40,065 bases of DNA from Planctomycetota bacterium (GTDB lineage: Bacteria > Planctomycetota > JAJSAM01 > JAJVHW01). This document shows positions 24,997-33,815 of this stretch, piece after piece. Each line of letters opens with the position of its first letter. Position 1 is the stretch's first letter. The notes under the pieces were generated by a model that saw only the letters and a list, made by a program, of their open reading frames with translations, had not been told where the DNA came from and did not search any database. The translations under genes were made by a program, and so were the position numbers. The stretch lies in the NCBI GenBank assembly GCA_021776825.1, contig JAJFFG010000042.1, positions 1 to 40,065 on the forward strand, written 5' to 3'.

Positions 24997-26580
24997 TCAG
25001 TGCCGATACAGGAACTCCTTCGTGTTGATCAGCGCCCAGACCAGATCCGCTGCGGCCTCGCGCGGGCGCCGCTCGCCACTCACGAAGTAGGCGCGCACGG
25101 TGCCGATCTCGTCATCTGTCGGAGAGCGCGAGAGCAGCGTGATGTACGTCTCCGCGATCAGGCCGTTCAGGTCGCGCCCGGCCTTCTTGACCAGCGCGCG
25201 CAGCCGTGGGCTGCCCTCGAGCCGGCGCCGCATCGCGGTCGAGTTCAGGAGGTAGAGCCGCTGGTCGTCGGTCGGCCGGTTGCTGCGCTCCACGAACAGG
25301 CCCGTGTCCCGCGACGGACGTCCGAACAACTCGAGGAACGGGCTCGTGATGCTCCCATCGGCGAGCGCAATCGTGCGGTCCTCCTCCGGGACCCACGTCC
25401 ACGGCTCGGGGATGCGGCTGAGGTACGTCTCGCCCGTTCCTCCGATCCAGTCGAGGGCGTCGATCAGCACCTCGGCGTCCAAGCGTCGCACCGGGTAGCA
25501 CGCGAACAGGCGTGCGGCCTTCTTCGGATCGCCGCTCGGCACCGGGGACTGCTGATAGGTTCGCGAGCAGAGGATCAGTCGCAGCACGTGCTGCAGGTCC
25601 CAGCCGGAGTCGACGAGCTGCTCCGCCAGGAAGTCCAGCACCGCCGGCATGACGGCCGGGTTGCCGGGGCGGAAGTCGTCGGGCTCGTGAACCAGTCCGC
25701 GACCGAACACCCACGCCCAGAGACGGTTGACCGCGCACCGCGCGAACCAGGGGTTGTCCTCGGTGATGAGCCAGTCGGCGAGCGCGCGCCGTGGATCGAC
25801 GTCGGCCGGCACGACCAGCTCTGCGCCGTCGGGAAGCACAGTGCTCAGCGGCCCGAGCGGCGCCGGGTCGTGGAAGACGATCTCCTCTTTCCACTCCCGG
25901 GTGCGCTTGGTCCGGATGCGGGACAGGAGCGCCACGAGCCCCTGGCGACGCGCCGCCGGCCACGTCTCGATCCGCGATCCCATGAACGTCAGCGCCACGG
26001 CGCCGGCGAGCGCGTCGGGCTCACGTCCCTGCACGGCGCGATAGAAGTTCACCGCCGGTGTCCGAAAGTTGCTGCCGCTCGACGTGAGCAGCTCGCGCGC
26101 GAAGAGGTCGTAGGGGAGATTGCGCCGGACTGCGTCGCGGATCCAGTGGTGATAGGCCTGCACGGCGTTCGGCCACAGGTTGATCGGGAACTCCGACTTG
26201 ACGCGCAGAGCGTCGCACCAGCGGAGCGACCAATAGTCGCCGTACTCCTCGCGCCTCAGCAGGTCGTCGATGAGCCGCGTGCGGCGGTCCTTGCCCCGAT
26301 CCGCCAGGAACGCCCGGACCTCGCGCGGCTCGGGCAGCGTGCCGATCACGTCCAGGTACGCACGTCGCACGAACACGGCGTCCGCGCACGGCCGCGCCAT
26401 CTGCACGCGCTCCCGGCGCTGCGCGGCGAGCACCAGCTCGTCGAGGGGCGTCGTCTCCGCGGCCGTCTTCGGACCGTCGAAGATGCGTCCGGCCTCGTGC
26501 TCGCCCGAGCGGGCGTCGCGCGCGGACAGCAGTGCGACCACGGTCACGACGGCAAGCACGCCCGGCTTCACCGGACGCAC
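24997..26580 (-). CDS. DUF1549/DUF1553 domain protein
   Basis: A 527-residue exported protein. GTG start at 26580 with signal GVLAVVTVVALLSARDARS. DUF1549 is seen as FVRRAYLDVIGTLPEPREVRAF, RTRLIDDLLRREEYGDYWSLRW and LPYDLFARELLTSSGSN; DUF1553 as RRALADWLITEDNPWFARCAVNRLWAWVFGRGLV (split) , DLQHVLRLILCSRTYQQS, VRRLDAEVLIDAL and INTKEFLYRH. Many family members carry an N-terminal c-type cytochrome domain; there is no CXXCH here, so this is the short, haem-free form. First gene of the operon with DUF1501 and PPC genes. Confidence 0.93.
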   Translation of the reverse strand: MRPVKPGVLAVVTVVALLSARDARSGEHEAGRIFDGPKTAAETTPLDELVLAAQRRERVQMARPCADAVFVRRAYLDVIGTLPEPREVRAFLADRGKDRRTRLIDDLLRREEYGDYWSLRWCDALRVKSEFPINLWPNAVQAYHHWIRDAVRRNLPYDLFARELLTSSGSNFRTPAVNFYRAVQGREPDALAGAVALTFMGSRIETWPAARRQGLVALLSRIRTKRTREWKEEIVFHDPAPLGPLSTVLPDGAELVVPADVDPRRALADWLITEDNPWFARCAVNRLWAWVFGRGLVHEPDDFRPGNPAVMPAVLDFLAEQLVDSGWDLQHVLRLILCSRTYQQSPVPSGDPKKAARLFACYPVRRLDAEVLIDALDWIGGTGETYLSRIPEPWTWVPEEDRTIALADGSITSPFLELFGRPSRDTGLFVERSNRPTDDQRLYLLNSTAMRRRLEGSPRLRALVKKAGRDLNGLIAETYITLLSRSPTDDEIGTVRAYFVSGERRPREAAADLVWALINTKEFLYRH

Positions 26581-26789
26581 CGGACGGTCACGGGGGTCAG
26601 TTCGGATCGCACGACGTCCATCCGCGGGAACAACCCCCGCGCGCTCCCCAGGTTCCGGCGTCGATCGGGAGTTCTGCGCGAGTTTCGGCTTCTCGGCACA
26701 GGTGTCGGTCCGACCGCGTAACCAAGGTCACGCACCGGGCGACGTACAGTCGCTGCAGACTCTCGCCCGGGCGCCGTCGTCGCTGCGGG

Positions 26790-27263
26790 TTAGCCGCCCT
26801 GCTCGCGAGTCAGGCGGATCTCATCGTCGGCTGCGCGCGAGAACCACGCGGAGAAGGACATCTCCAGAGCCTTGATCTGCTCGACCTCCTCGAAGAGGTA
26901 GACCGGTGGATCGTCGCCCTCTCCGAGGCGGAAGAACACGAACGCGCATCCCTGGTGCATCGCGAAGACGAACGCGGTGTCGGGGATGGAGACGCCGGAC
27001 TCCAGCGCCACGTCGCGCCCGTCCGAAGTCAGCGGTCTTCTGCATTCCGGCCGCGCGAGGTCGGTGCCGCACAGGAACCTGCCAGATCGTCCAGCGTCAG
27101 CGCCGAGAGCGCGGAGGAAGGCTGCGAAGGCGGCTGGAAGGTCGCGCTCGACGTTGCGCTCCATGAGCGCGATGGCCTCGTCCGAGCACCCGGATGATCT
27201 CGCCGGCCCACACAACCCCGCCGCTCGGAGTCTCTCGGTGGCAGCGGCGACGGTTGGGTTCAC
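26790..27263 (-). CDS. SMI1/KNR4 family protein
   Basis: A 157-residue protein of the SMI1/KNR4 (SUKH) superfamily. Signature segments are ERDLPAAFAAFLRALGADAG near the N-terminus, then IPDTAFVFAMHQGCAFVFFR and DDPPVYLFEEVEQIKALEMS with SFSAWFSR at the C-terminus. In bacteria many SUKH proteins are immunity proteins against nuclease toxins, others act in general regulation. No toxin gene is adjacent, so an immunity role is unproven. The start chosen is GTG at 27263 with GGGAG 12 bases upstream; the frame is open beyond it, but that part shadows the next gene. Confidence 0.8.
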   Translation of the reverse strand: MNPTVAAATERLRAAGLCGPARSSGCSDEAIALMERNVERDLPAAFAAFLRALGADAGRSGRFLCGTDLARPECRRPLTSDGRDVALESGVSIPDTAFVFAMHQGCAFVFFRLGEGDDPPVYLFEEVEQIKALEMSFSAWFSRAADDEIRLTREQGG

Positions 27264-27356
27264 TGACCCGCACTCCCGGGGCGTGGAACACGCTCTGACG
27301 TCCGCACCGCGGGCCGGCGTTAGAATCGGGCGCACGGGGAGGGAGTCGGCACGAGC

Positions 27357-30300
27357 ATGAAGCGATCGATCATCGTGGCCGCGCTGGGCGTCGCCGCACT
27401 GTCGGCGGCACTCGCATGGTGGAGCCACGATGATGCCCTGCCGACCCTGCCGACCGTGCCCGATGCGGTGGAGATGCCGCGCCCGCAGAGGACGCGCGCG
27501 GACACGAGTGTCGAGCGCCCCGCCGCGGCACTCCCCGCGACGCTCCGCGGCACGGTCGTGGGCGGTGCGCAGGAGCTGCCCGACGCGGGCCGGGTCGTCG
27601 AACTGCTGCGCGACGGACGCGTCGTCGCGCGCGCCACGAGTGACGGCATCGGCCGGTTCGTGTTCCGTGCCGTCACGCCGGGCGCGGCGCACGACGTAAG
27701 GGTCACGGCCGACGACTGCCTCACGGTGCTCGTCCCGTCCCTCACGTTGCAGCCGGGTGAGCACCGCGATGTCGGCACGCTTGTGCTCGCGCCGCCACGC
27801 ATCGTGCCGGTCACGGTGACCGACGAACGCGGCAAGCCGGTACCCGGAACGGTCGTGGACGTGTTCCGCGAGGCGCGCGGCGAGACGGGGGATTCCGAGC
27901 GTCGTCGCGTGAACCCGTTGCCTGCTCCTGTCGCGACCGTGACGGTCGACGAGCGCGGCGAAGGCGAGCTCGCGCTCTGCATCGGCAACGCCCACACGGT
28001 CGTCGCCCGCGCCCCCGGCCACGCCCGCGCCGACGCGCCGTTCGTCGAGTGGCTGCTCCTCGACGGCGACGGCCGGCTGCGGATCGTGCTCCCTCCCGCA
28101 CAGACGCTTCGCGGCACAGTCCTCGATCCCGCCGGCGATCCGGTCCCCGGCGCCCTCGTCCTGGCCCGACGGCGGCCCCGCGTCCGGGGCTACCACGGTG
28201 AGCGCGCCGACAGCGCCGCGCTGTGGGTGTCCACGCACGCCGACAACGCCGGTTCCTTCGAGCTGACGGGCCTGCCGCCCGGCACGATCGACCTCTGCGC
28301 CGGCCGCGACAACGCGCTGCCCGGCGAGGTGACGTCGGTGGATGTCCCCGCGATCGAGCACGTGCGGCTGGTCCTCTGCGCGACGGCGTCGATCGGCGGC
28401 CGCATGAGAGCCCACGAGACAGACGCTCCGATCGCGGGCGTCGTCGTCGCCTACCGAGTCGGCATCGTTGCGGCAACCACGGTGACCGGCGCGAACGGAG
28501 AGTACCGCGTCGACGGCCTGCCGGCCGGCGAGCTCGTGCACGTCGACTTCTCGGCTCCTCCCGGCTGGAGTAACCCCGTGGAGCGCGGCGCACAGCGGCT
28601 CGTGGCCGGCCTGGTCGGCGGTGCGTTCCAGGAGTGGCTGCACGCTGGCGAGCACCTGGACATCGACCTGACGTACCGGCGCGCCGCGGCGGTCCAGGGC
28701 ACCGTGACCATGAACGGCGAGCCCGCCGCCGCCGCGTGGGTGTGCGTCTACACGCTGCCCGATCCGCCGTTGCGCGGAGGATACCGCACGACGCGCTCCG
28801 ACGCCGGCGGGCACTACCGGATCGATGACGCGGTGCCGGGCCGTGCGTACGCACTCGCACTCCCGTCGATCGTCTCGTCCGACGACGAGAGCTCGGCGTT
28901 CAACGCTCTCTCGAAGGAGCGCTTCGACTCGGAGGGATCACGCGAAGCAGCCGCCGTCGCGATCCCCGCGTCTGTCGTCACGCAGCTTGACGTCGCGGCC
29001 GCGCTACCGGGCGACTTCAAACCGTGGCGCGAGAGCGTCGCGGGCATGGACGAAATCGACACAGCAGGCGGGATGCGGCGCATCTCCGTCATCGGTCGCG
29101 TAACGACGGCCGACGGCCTCCCGCTGCGCGAACTGCGCGTCGGCAGCGGCGAGGGCGACGTGGATGACCCCGTCGACGTGGACGAGGACTTCGCGCCGTG
29201 GAGGCTGCTGCCGGTGAGCGCCGACGGCCGCTTCAAGGGCACCGTCGACGCCTATCCCAACCTGCCGGGCGCCCTCGATGACCGCGACTCGGTCGTCTCG
29301 TTCACGTTCCACGTCTCGGCTGTCGACGCGCGCCACGGAGCGGTGGCGCAGAACGTGACGGTCCGCCCGGAGAACACCGACGAGCCGATCACCGTCGACC
29401 TCGTCCTGCCGCCGCTCCCGAGGCTTCGCGGGACCGTCGTGTGCGACGGGGAGCCGGTGTCGGGCGCCGATGTCTACTCGGACCACTCGGTGGTCACGCG
29501 GACCGCAGCCGATGGCACGTTCGAGATCTGGCTCGCCACCGGATTGCACTTCCTGGAGGCGCGGGCCACGGGATACGTGAACTCGGACAGCTACGACGTG
29601 TGGCCGCCGGAGCAGCAGGAGGTGGAGATCGAGCTCGTGGCCGCGCGCGAGTTGTCGGGCACCGTCACGGACGCCGCGGGGCGGCCCGTACGCGGGATGC
29701 TCGTGCGCCCGTTCGACAAGGACCGCGATCGGTTCCCCGGCTTCGGCGACGACTGGGAGGGAGGCAACGTGCCGCTCACCGACGCCGAGGGACGCTTCCA
29801 CTTCCCCCGCCTGCCGCGCGCGCCGGTGTACCTGCAACTCGAGGCGAACGGGAGCGGCCCACTTGTCACCGCGCGCTTCCTTGCCGGTCCGTTCGTCCCC
29901 GAGGATAACGACGTGCGGATCGTCACGCGCGAGCCGCGGCGGCTGACCGGCCGGATCGTCTTCCCGGAGGGCGCCGAGGTGAGTCGCGTCCGCATCTATT
30001 GCACGCCGCTGGAGGACGCGCTCGCGGCCGGCGGCGGCGATCGTGAACTGCAGACCAGCAGCGGGACGTTCACATTCGACGACCTGCTCTCTGCGTCCTA
30101 TGAGCTGAGCGTCGTGCCGCCGCCGTCGAGCCGGCTGCAGCCGGCCGAGGTCACGATCGCCCCCGATCAGGACGAGGTGGAGGTGGAACTCGAGGGCGCG
30201 GCGGTCATCTCCGGCGTCATACGCTGGAAGAACGGTTCGCCGTTCACCCCGGACCTGCAGCTGCGGCCGGTGGACGACCTCCCGGTCGGAGCGAGTAGCC

Positions 30301-31016
30301 AGGACCTGCGGATCGACGTCGAGGACGACGGCACGTTCGCCGCGTACGTGCGCAGCGGCACGCGCTACGCGATCGATCTGCGTCGCGGCGACTGGTCCAA
30401 CGCGATCCGTATCGAAGGCGGCGAGACGGTGCTCGCGGGGACGACGGGCGTCGTGATCACAGCGACGCGCATGGTGGGAGACGTCGACCCGGAGGCGCTG
30501 CGCGCGGGAGAGATCGGTGGGTCCATCGTGACGACGGGCGGCGACGGGATCGAAGGCGCCGACGTGCTCCTCGTCCCCAACGAGGGCGCGGTGTTGCGCG
30601 CGTCGACGGACGCAGAGGGACGATTCTCGGTCACCGGCCTGTCGTCGGACGCGCGGACCGCGAGCGTTGCGGTGTTCGCCGACGGACGCTGTTCGGTGCA
30701 GGTCGACGACGTGAAGGTCGGGAAGACGAGACTGCGCATTTCGATGTCGCTGGCGCGCACGATCTCGGGCCGGTTGTTGACCGCTGACGATGCCCCCGCG
30801 ACCGGCTACCGCATCCGCGCGTGGCGCAGCGCGAACCCGATCCACGACCTGTGGCGCGCGGACCTCGATGCGGACGGCCGCTTCGTGCTCACCGGCGTCG
30901 CTCGCGGCACGTGGACGCTCGAAGCGATCATCGAGCGCAGCGATGGCATCCACGAGGTCGTCCCGCTGGGCAACGTCAAGGGCGGCGCGAAGAACCTCGA
31001 ACTGCGGCTGCCCTAG
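27357..31016 (+). CDS. Giant exported carboxypeptidase-regulatory-like (Ig-repeat) protein
   Basis: A 1219-residue protein composed almost wholly of beta-sandwich repeats. The N-terminus MKRSIIVAALGVAALSAALAW is a signal peptide or anchor, followed by a short linker. At least ten CarboxypepD_reg/SpaA-like units can be recognised by TLRGTVV, TLRGTVLDPAGDPVPGALVL, VQGTVTMNGEPAAAAWVCVY, LRGTVVCDGEPVSGADVYSD, LSGTVTDAAGRPVRGMLVRP and GGSIVTTGGDGIEGADVLLV, each with a following DAEGRFxxxxLP-type turn. No peptidase or other catalytic domain. Likely a surface fibre or adhesin. It is the third and largest member of this type here. Its TAG stop is part of the terminal repeat of the family A element that begins at 31013. 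Confidence 0.88.
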   Translation: MKRSIIVAALGVAALSAALAWWSHDDALPTLPTVPDAVEMPRPQRTRADTSVERPAAALPATLRGTVVGGAQELPDAGRVVELLRDGRVVARATSDGIGRFVFRAVTPGAAHDVRVTADDCLTVLVPSLTLQPGEHRDVGTLVLAPPRIVPVTVTDERGKPVPGTVVDVFREARGETGDSERRRVNPLPAPVATVTVDERGEGELALCIGNAHTVVARAPGHARADAPFVEWLLLDGDGRLRIVLPPAQTLRGTVLDPAGDPVPGALVLARRRPRVRGYHGERADSAALWVSTHADNAGSFELTGLPPGTIDLCAGRDNALPGEVTSVDVPAIEHVRLVLCATASIGGRMRAHETDAPIAGVVVAYRVGIVAATTVTGANGEYRVDGLPAGELVHVDFSAPPGWSNPVERGAQRLVAGLVGGAFQEWLHAGEHLDIDLTYRRAAAVQGTVTMNGEPAAAAWVCVYTLPDPPLRGGYRTTRSDAGGHYRIDDAVPGRAYALALPSIVSSDDESSAFNALSKERFDSEGSREAAAVAIPASVVTQLDVAAALPGDFKPWRESVAGMDEIDTAGGMRRISVIGRVTTADGLPLRELRVGSGEGDVDDPVDVDEDFAPWRLLPVSADGRFKGTVDAYPNLPGALDDRDSVVSFTFHVSAVDARHGAVAQNVTVRPENTDEPITVDLVLPPLPRLRGTVVCDGEPVSGADVYSDHSVVTRTAADGTFEIWLATGLHFLEARATGYVNSDSYDVWPPEQQEVEIELVAARELSGTVTDAAGRPVRGMLVRPFDKDRDRFPGFGDDWEGGNVPLTDAEGRFHFPRLPRAPVYLQLEANGSGPLVTARFLAGPFVPEDNDVRIVTREPRRLTGRIVFPEGAEVSRVRIYCTPLEDALAAGGGDRELQTSSGTFTFDDLLSASYELSVVPPPSSRLQPAEVTIAPDQDEVEVELEGAAVISGVIRWKNGSPFTPDLQLRPVDDLPVGASSQDLRIDVEDDGTFAAYVRSGTRYAIDLRRGDWSNAIRIEGGETVLAGTTGVVITATRMVGDVDPEALRAGEIGGSIVTTGGDGIEGADVLLVPNEGAVLRASTDAEGRFSVTGLSSDARTASVAVFADGRCSVQVDDVKVGKTRLRISMSLARTISGRLLTADDAPATGYRIRAWRSANPIHDLWRADLDADGRFVLTGVARGTWTLEAIIERSDGIHEVVPLGNVKGGAKNLELRLP

Positions 31017-31253
31017 CCCGGACTATTCATGACGACTCACACACCTGAGCGGTCCAGACCGCCGATCTCGGCGTTGCGCCTCCTCCGAGACGGAATGACG
31101 TCGCAGTCGTCGACGCGCCTTGATCTCGACGCTCTGTCCTCGCTCAGGACGGGCCACTCAGCGCGGGCCGTGGCCCCCGCATCCAGGCGGCTCCTGGACT
31201 CCCGGGCCCCGCTCGTCACGGAGTGCGCGAGCCTCATGAATAGGCCGGGCTAG
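31013..31253 (+). repeat. Family A MITE-like element, complete copy 2
   Basis: A 241-bp element with terminal inverted repeats: CTAGCCCGGACTATTCATGA at 31013-31032 and TCATGAATAGGCCGGGCTAG at 31234-31253, 19 of 20 matching, with weaker similarity for another dozen bases. Copies lie at 1-197 and, inverted, at 32986-33166. The frame of the upstream gene is open through the whole element after the TAG (31014-31016) up to the closing TAG (31251-31253), but its encoded peptide has no start signal or recognised domain. The TA inside CTAG at both ends fits a TA target duplication of the IS630/Tc1-mariner kind (inference). Confidence 0.85.
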
Positions 31254-31360
31254 ACCCTCATCGTCCGGGCGAACGGCGGCATGAGATGGGGCGCGGGAGT
31301 CCCGTCGATCGCAGCGCGCGTGACCTCGTCCAGGTGGTCGAGGCCTGCCAGGTCTCTCCT

Positions 31361-31388
31361 GACTCCGTACCGCGGACTCCGCACCGCG
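31361..31388 (+). repeat. Tandem array, two 14-bp units
   Basis: GACTCCGTACCGCG and GACTCCGCACCGCG are adjacent, just past the stop codon of the minus-strand gene. The first unit together with preceding CTCCT also matches the right terminus of family D (CTGACTCCGTA). Confidence 0.7.
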
Positions 31389-31389
31389 G

Positions 31390-33105
31390 TCACTCGGCGG
31401 AGCGATGCTGGAATCGCAGGCGCACCGCGCGGACGAGCGGGATCGGACCCGCGCCGCCCGGACCCACATACGGCGGCTCGAGCATCCGGATGCGGACGCG
31501 GAAACGCACCAGCCGGAACCCGCGGTCGTTCAGCGAGTCGAGGGAGAACGCCCGCTGGACGCCGATCTTCTGCCGCAGCAGCCCGAGGTCGGCGAACGCC
31601 CCATCGCTCAGGCTCCGGCGATCATCCAGCAGGAATGGCAGCCACTCCGAGGCCGCCGTCGTGTCGGCCTCCTCCTCGAGGTCCCAGTCACGTGCACGGC
31701 GGCCGGGAGCCGCCTGCACCTCGACGAGGAGCGCCGAGTCGCGCGGAACGTCAGCGTCCACATCGGCGAACGACGCACTGGCGAGCACGGGATCGTTGGC
31801 TTCCAGATCGATGAAGCGCGTCAGAGCGACCGCGTCCTTCCACGCGACCTGTGTCGGTTCGAGGCCGTCGACGCCGATGCGCAAGGTGGATGCGCTGGAC
31901 AGCACGATGTCGCGGTCGTTGAGCGGGACGGTCGACGCCCCCGGCCGCAGCGGGCGCAGGCCGCGCTGCACGTACCCCTCCACGCGGCCGCCGCGCACGA
32001 ACAGCGCGTCGCCTGAACCGGGCAACCCGTCGGCGTGGACGGATCGCAGCGAGCCGAGGAACGACGCCACGAGGAACCCCGACGGCGCGTCGTACGCCTG
32101 AACGGTCAGGATGACTTCGCCCTCCCCGAACCAGCGCTGTGGTTCGGAGGCGAGCGCGAACCACGAGCGTTGCCGCACGGAGGCCCACTCTGCCCGCAGG
32201 GCGGTCGGCGCGCGCAGCGACGCGTCGAACACGTCGAGGACCTCGAAGCGCAGGCGCGTGAAGCCGCCATCCGGATTGAGCTCGCCAACTGAGAGCTCGA
32301 CGGTACCGGCGCCCGTCGCACGCACATCAACCGGCCGGTTGGACACCGGGAACCGCGAGTCGAAGCCGAGCGCCCCGAACGGCCGGAGATCTCTCGTAGA
32401 CAACGCGTAGAGCTCGGAGCGCACGCGCAGCACGCCGGGGGACGTCACGCTTCCGGCCGCCGTCTCCACGGTGACGGGGTAGTCGCCGTCGGCGATTCGT
32501 CGCGGCAGTTTGACGGCGACCCCAGGCGGCGAACTCCAGCCCATGACGCGGACTCGGCGCGAACCCACCCGGACGCGGGTGTGCGTACCGCAGAGGAAGC
32601 GGCCGGGGACGACGACCCTCTGCCGAGGACGATGCGGCCGCGGCGGCAACGGCGTGAGCTCCGGCGCGCGTACGTGGATGTCGGCGAGGTCGCGGCCCGG
32701 CCGACCCTTGCGCGAGCGTTCGCGCACCCGGAACGTCCCGGCGGGCACACGCCCGATCGAGAGCGTGATGGCACCGGCCCCGTACGGCCACGCGCGACGC
32801 GCGACCCGGACCTCTGGCGGACCACCCTCGTCCGATGGGATGCTGACGATCTCCACGCGGGCGCGCCGCGAGAGCGGCGGCGAGCCGTAGCCGTCGCGAT
32901 AGAGGTTGATCCACCCGCCGGATGCGACAGTCCACGTGACCAACGAAGAACCGCCCGTGACCGGAACGGCGAGCAGCAGCGTGATGAGCCGCCTGGATGC
33001 GGGGGCCACGGCTCGCGCCGAGTGGCCCGTCCTGAGCGAGGACAGATCGTCGAGATCAAGGCGCGCCGACAACTGCGACGCCGTTCCGTCTCGGAGGAGG
33101 CGCAA
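31390..33105 (-). CDS. Exported IPT/TIG-like protein, paralogue A (5' end joined to a family A repeat)
   Basis: About 530-571 residues. It is paralogous to the gene at 36237: RVPAGTFRVRERSRKGRPGRDL pairs with RLPAGTYHVRQLRRGGGYGWDF, VEVQAAP with VEMQAAP, ASEWLPFL with VSEWVPYL and FRLVRFRVR with HRLVRLRVH. An IPT/TIG-like segment lies around CGTHTRVRVGSRRVRVMGW to DGDYPVTVETAAGSVTSPG. The start is unresolved. The first possible start in frame is TTG at 33105, inside the family A repeat; it would put about 40 repeat-encoded residues before the apparent signal peptide (RRLITLLLAVPVTGGSS). A CTG at 32979 lies inside that signal. The insertion may have removed the native start. Function unknown. 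Confidence 0.75.
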   Translation of the reverse strand: MRLLRDGTASQLSARLDLDDLSSLRTGHSARAVAPASRRLITLLLAVPVTGGSSLVTWTVASGGWINLYRDGYGSPPLSRRARVEIVSIPSDEGGPPEVRVARRAWPYGAGAITLSIGRVPAGTFRVRERSRKGRPGRDLADIHVRAPELTPLPPRPHRPRQRVVVPGRFLCGTHTRVRVGSRRVRVMGWSSPPGVAVKLPRRIADGDYPVTVETAAGSVTSPGVLRVRSELYALSTRDLRPFGALGFDSRFPVSNRPVDVRATGAGTVELSVGELNPDGGFTRLRFEVLDVFDASLRAPTALRAEWASVRQRSWFALASEPQRWFGEGEVILTVQAYDAPSGFLVASFLGSLRSVHADGLPGSGDALFVRGGRVEGYVQRGLRPLRPGASTVPLNDRDIVLSSASTLRIGVDGLEPTQVAWKDAVALTRFIDLEANDPVLASASFADVDADVPRDSALLVEVQAAPGRRARDWDLEEEADTTAASEWLPFLLDDRRSLSDGAFADLGLLRQKIGVQRAFSLDSLNDRGFRLVRFRVRIRMLEPPYVGPGGAGPIPLVRAVRLRFQHRSAE

Positions 33106-33166
33106 CGCCGAAATCGGCGGTCTGGACCGCTCAGGTGTGTGAGTCGTCGTGAATAGTCCGGGCTAG
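32986..33166 (-). repeat. Family A MITE-like element, copy 3 (one end missing)
   Basis: On the minus strand it begins CTAGCCCGGACTATTCACGA (33166 downward) and stays close to copy 2 until GCATCCAGGCGGCTC at 32986-33000, where similarity stops abruptly and the signal peptide of the neighbouring gene begins. The distal inverted repeat is absent. Confidence 0.85.
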
Positions 33167-33206
33167 CGCCTCTCGGAACACCTCGGCCGCCCCAACAGAG
33201 ATTGGA

Positions 33207-33252
33207 GCCTGATACGAAGTGGAGCGCTGAGACCGCCGAACTGGGCCTGGTA
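33207..33252 (-). repeat. Family B repeat, inverted copy
   Basis: On the minus strand it reads TACCAGGCCCAGTTCGGCGG then TCTCAGCGCTCCACTTCGTA, matching 34671-34716 and 35866-35910. It lies 10 bp upstream of the membrane-protein start codon and points away from it; 40 bp separate it from the family A terminus at 33166. Confidence 0.75.
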
Positions 33253-33262
33253 CCGTCTGGCG

Positions 33263-33784
33263 ATGAGCAACGCACGGCGGCGGCGGCGAGAACCCGGGGC
33301 AGACGGATCCCGTGCAGATCGATCCGGCGCACGCGCTGGCAAGGAACCGCGCGCGCCGGTAACGCGTCGCGCGTCCCGCCGCGATGCCAAGCCATCGACG
33401 ACGGGCCTGCACAGCGTCGCCGTCGGGCTCGACGTGCTTGCGAAACTGATCCTCGGCGCCATCGGCGTCGGCGGCATCCTCGTCGGCGGCGCGGGGACGC
33501 TCTTCGGCAGCCTGTTCCTCGTGTGCGCCGTCGCGGGCATCACACTGAGCGTGCTGTCGCTGCGCTACGTCCGCGGCATCCTGATCGGCCGACTCGCGCT
33601 CGGTGGAGTGTTGCTCGTGCTGTTCGTCCTCGCCCTCGTGGACACCATCCAGCCGATGTTCATCGCGCATCTGGTGACCGAGTGCCTCGTGATCGCGGCC
33701 TGCGCTCAGGCGCTGTGGAACCTGAAGAAGCGCCAGGCCAGGCTCGAGGACCTCGACGAAGCCGCGCTCGACACGTTCGCGTAA
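33263..33784 (+). CDS. Small multi-pass membrane protein, unknown function
   Basis: A 173-residue inner-membrane protein. The first 45 residues are strongly basic and disordered (SNARRRRREPG, RAPVTRRASRRDAK). Three to four hydrophobic helices follow: VLAKLILGAIGVGGILVGGA, LFGSLFLVCAVAGITLSVLS, ILIGRLALGGVLLVLFVLAL and MFIAHLVTECLVIAACAQAL. The C-terminus is charged (NLKKRQARLEDLDEAALDTF). ATG start at 33263 with no strong ribosome site; a family B repeat lies directly upstream. Not recognised as a named family. Confidence 0.75.
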   Translation: MSNARRRRREPGADGSRADRSGARAGKEPRAPVTRRASRRDAKPSTTGLHSVAVGLDVLAKLILGAIGVGGILVGGAGTLFGSLFLVCAVAGITLSVLSLRYVRGILIGRLALGGVLLVLFVLALVDTIQPMFIAHLVTECLVIAACAQALWNLKKRQARLEDLDEAALDTFA

Positions 33785-33815
33785 TGCGGCGTGCAACGCG
33801 GTGACGTTCGCGGCC

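Noticed and set aside
26581..26789. Gap between the SMI1 gene and the DUF1549 operon as a hidden gene
   Set aside because: No start signal or protein-like frame on either strand; most likely the promoter region of the DUF operon.
31017..31253. Family A element as a small protein gene (about 78 codons open in all copies)
   Set aside because: Copy 1 loses the frame near its end, copy 3 is truncated, there is no ribosome site and inverted termini explain the conservation better.
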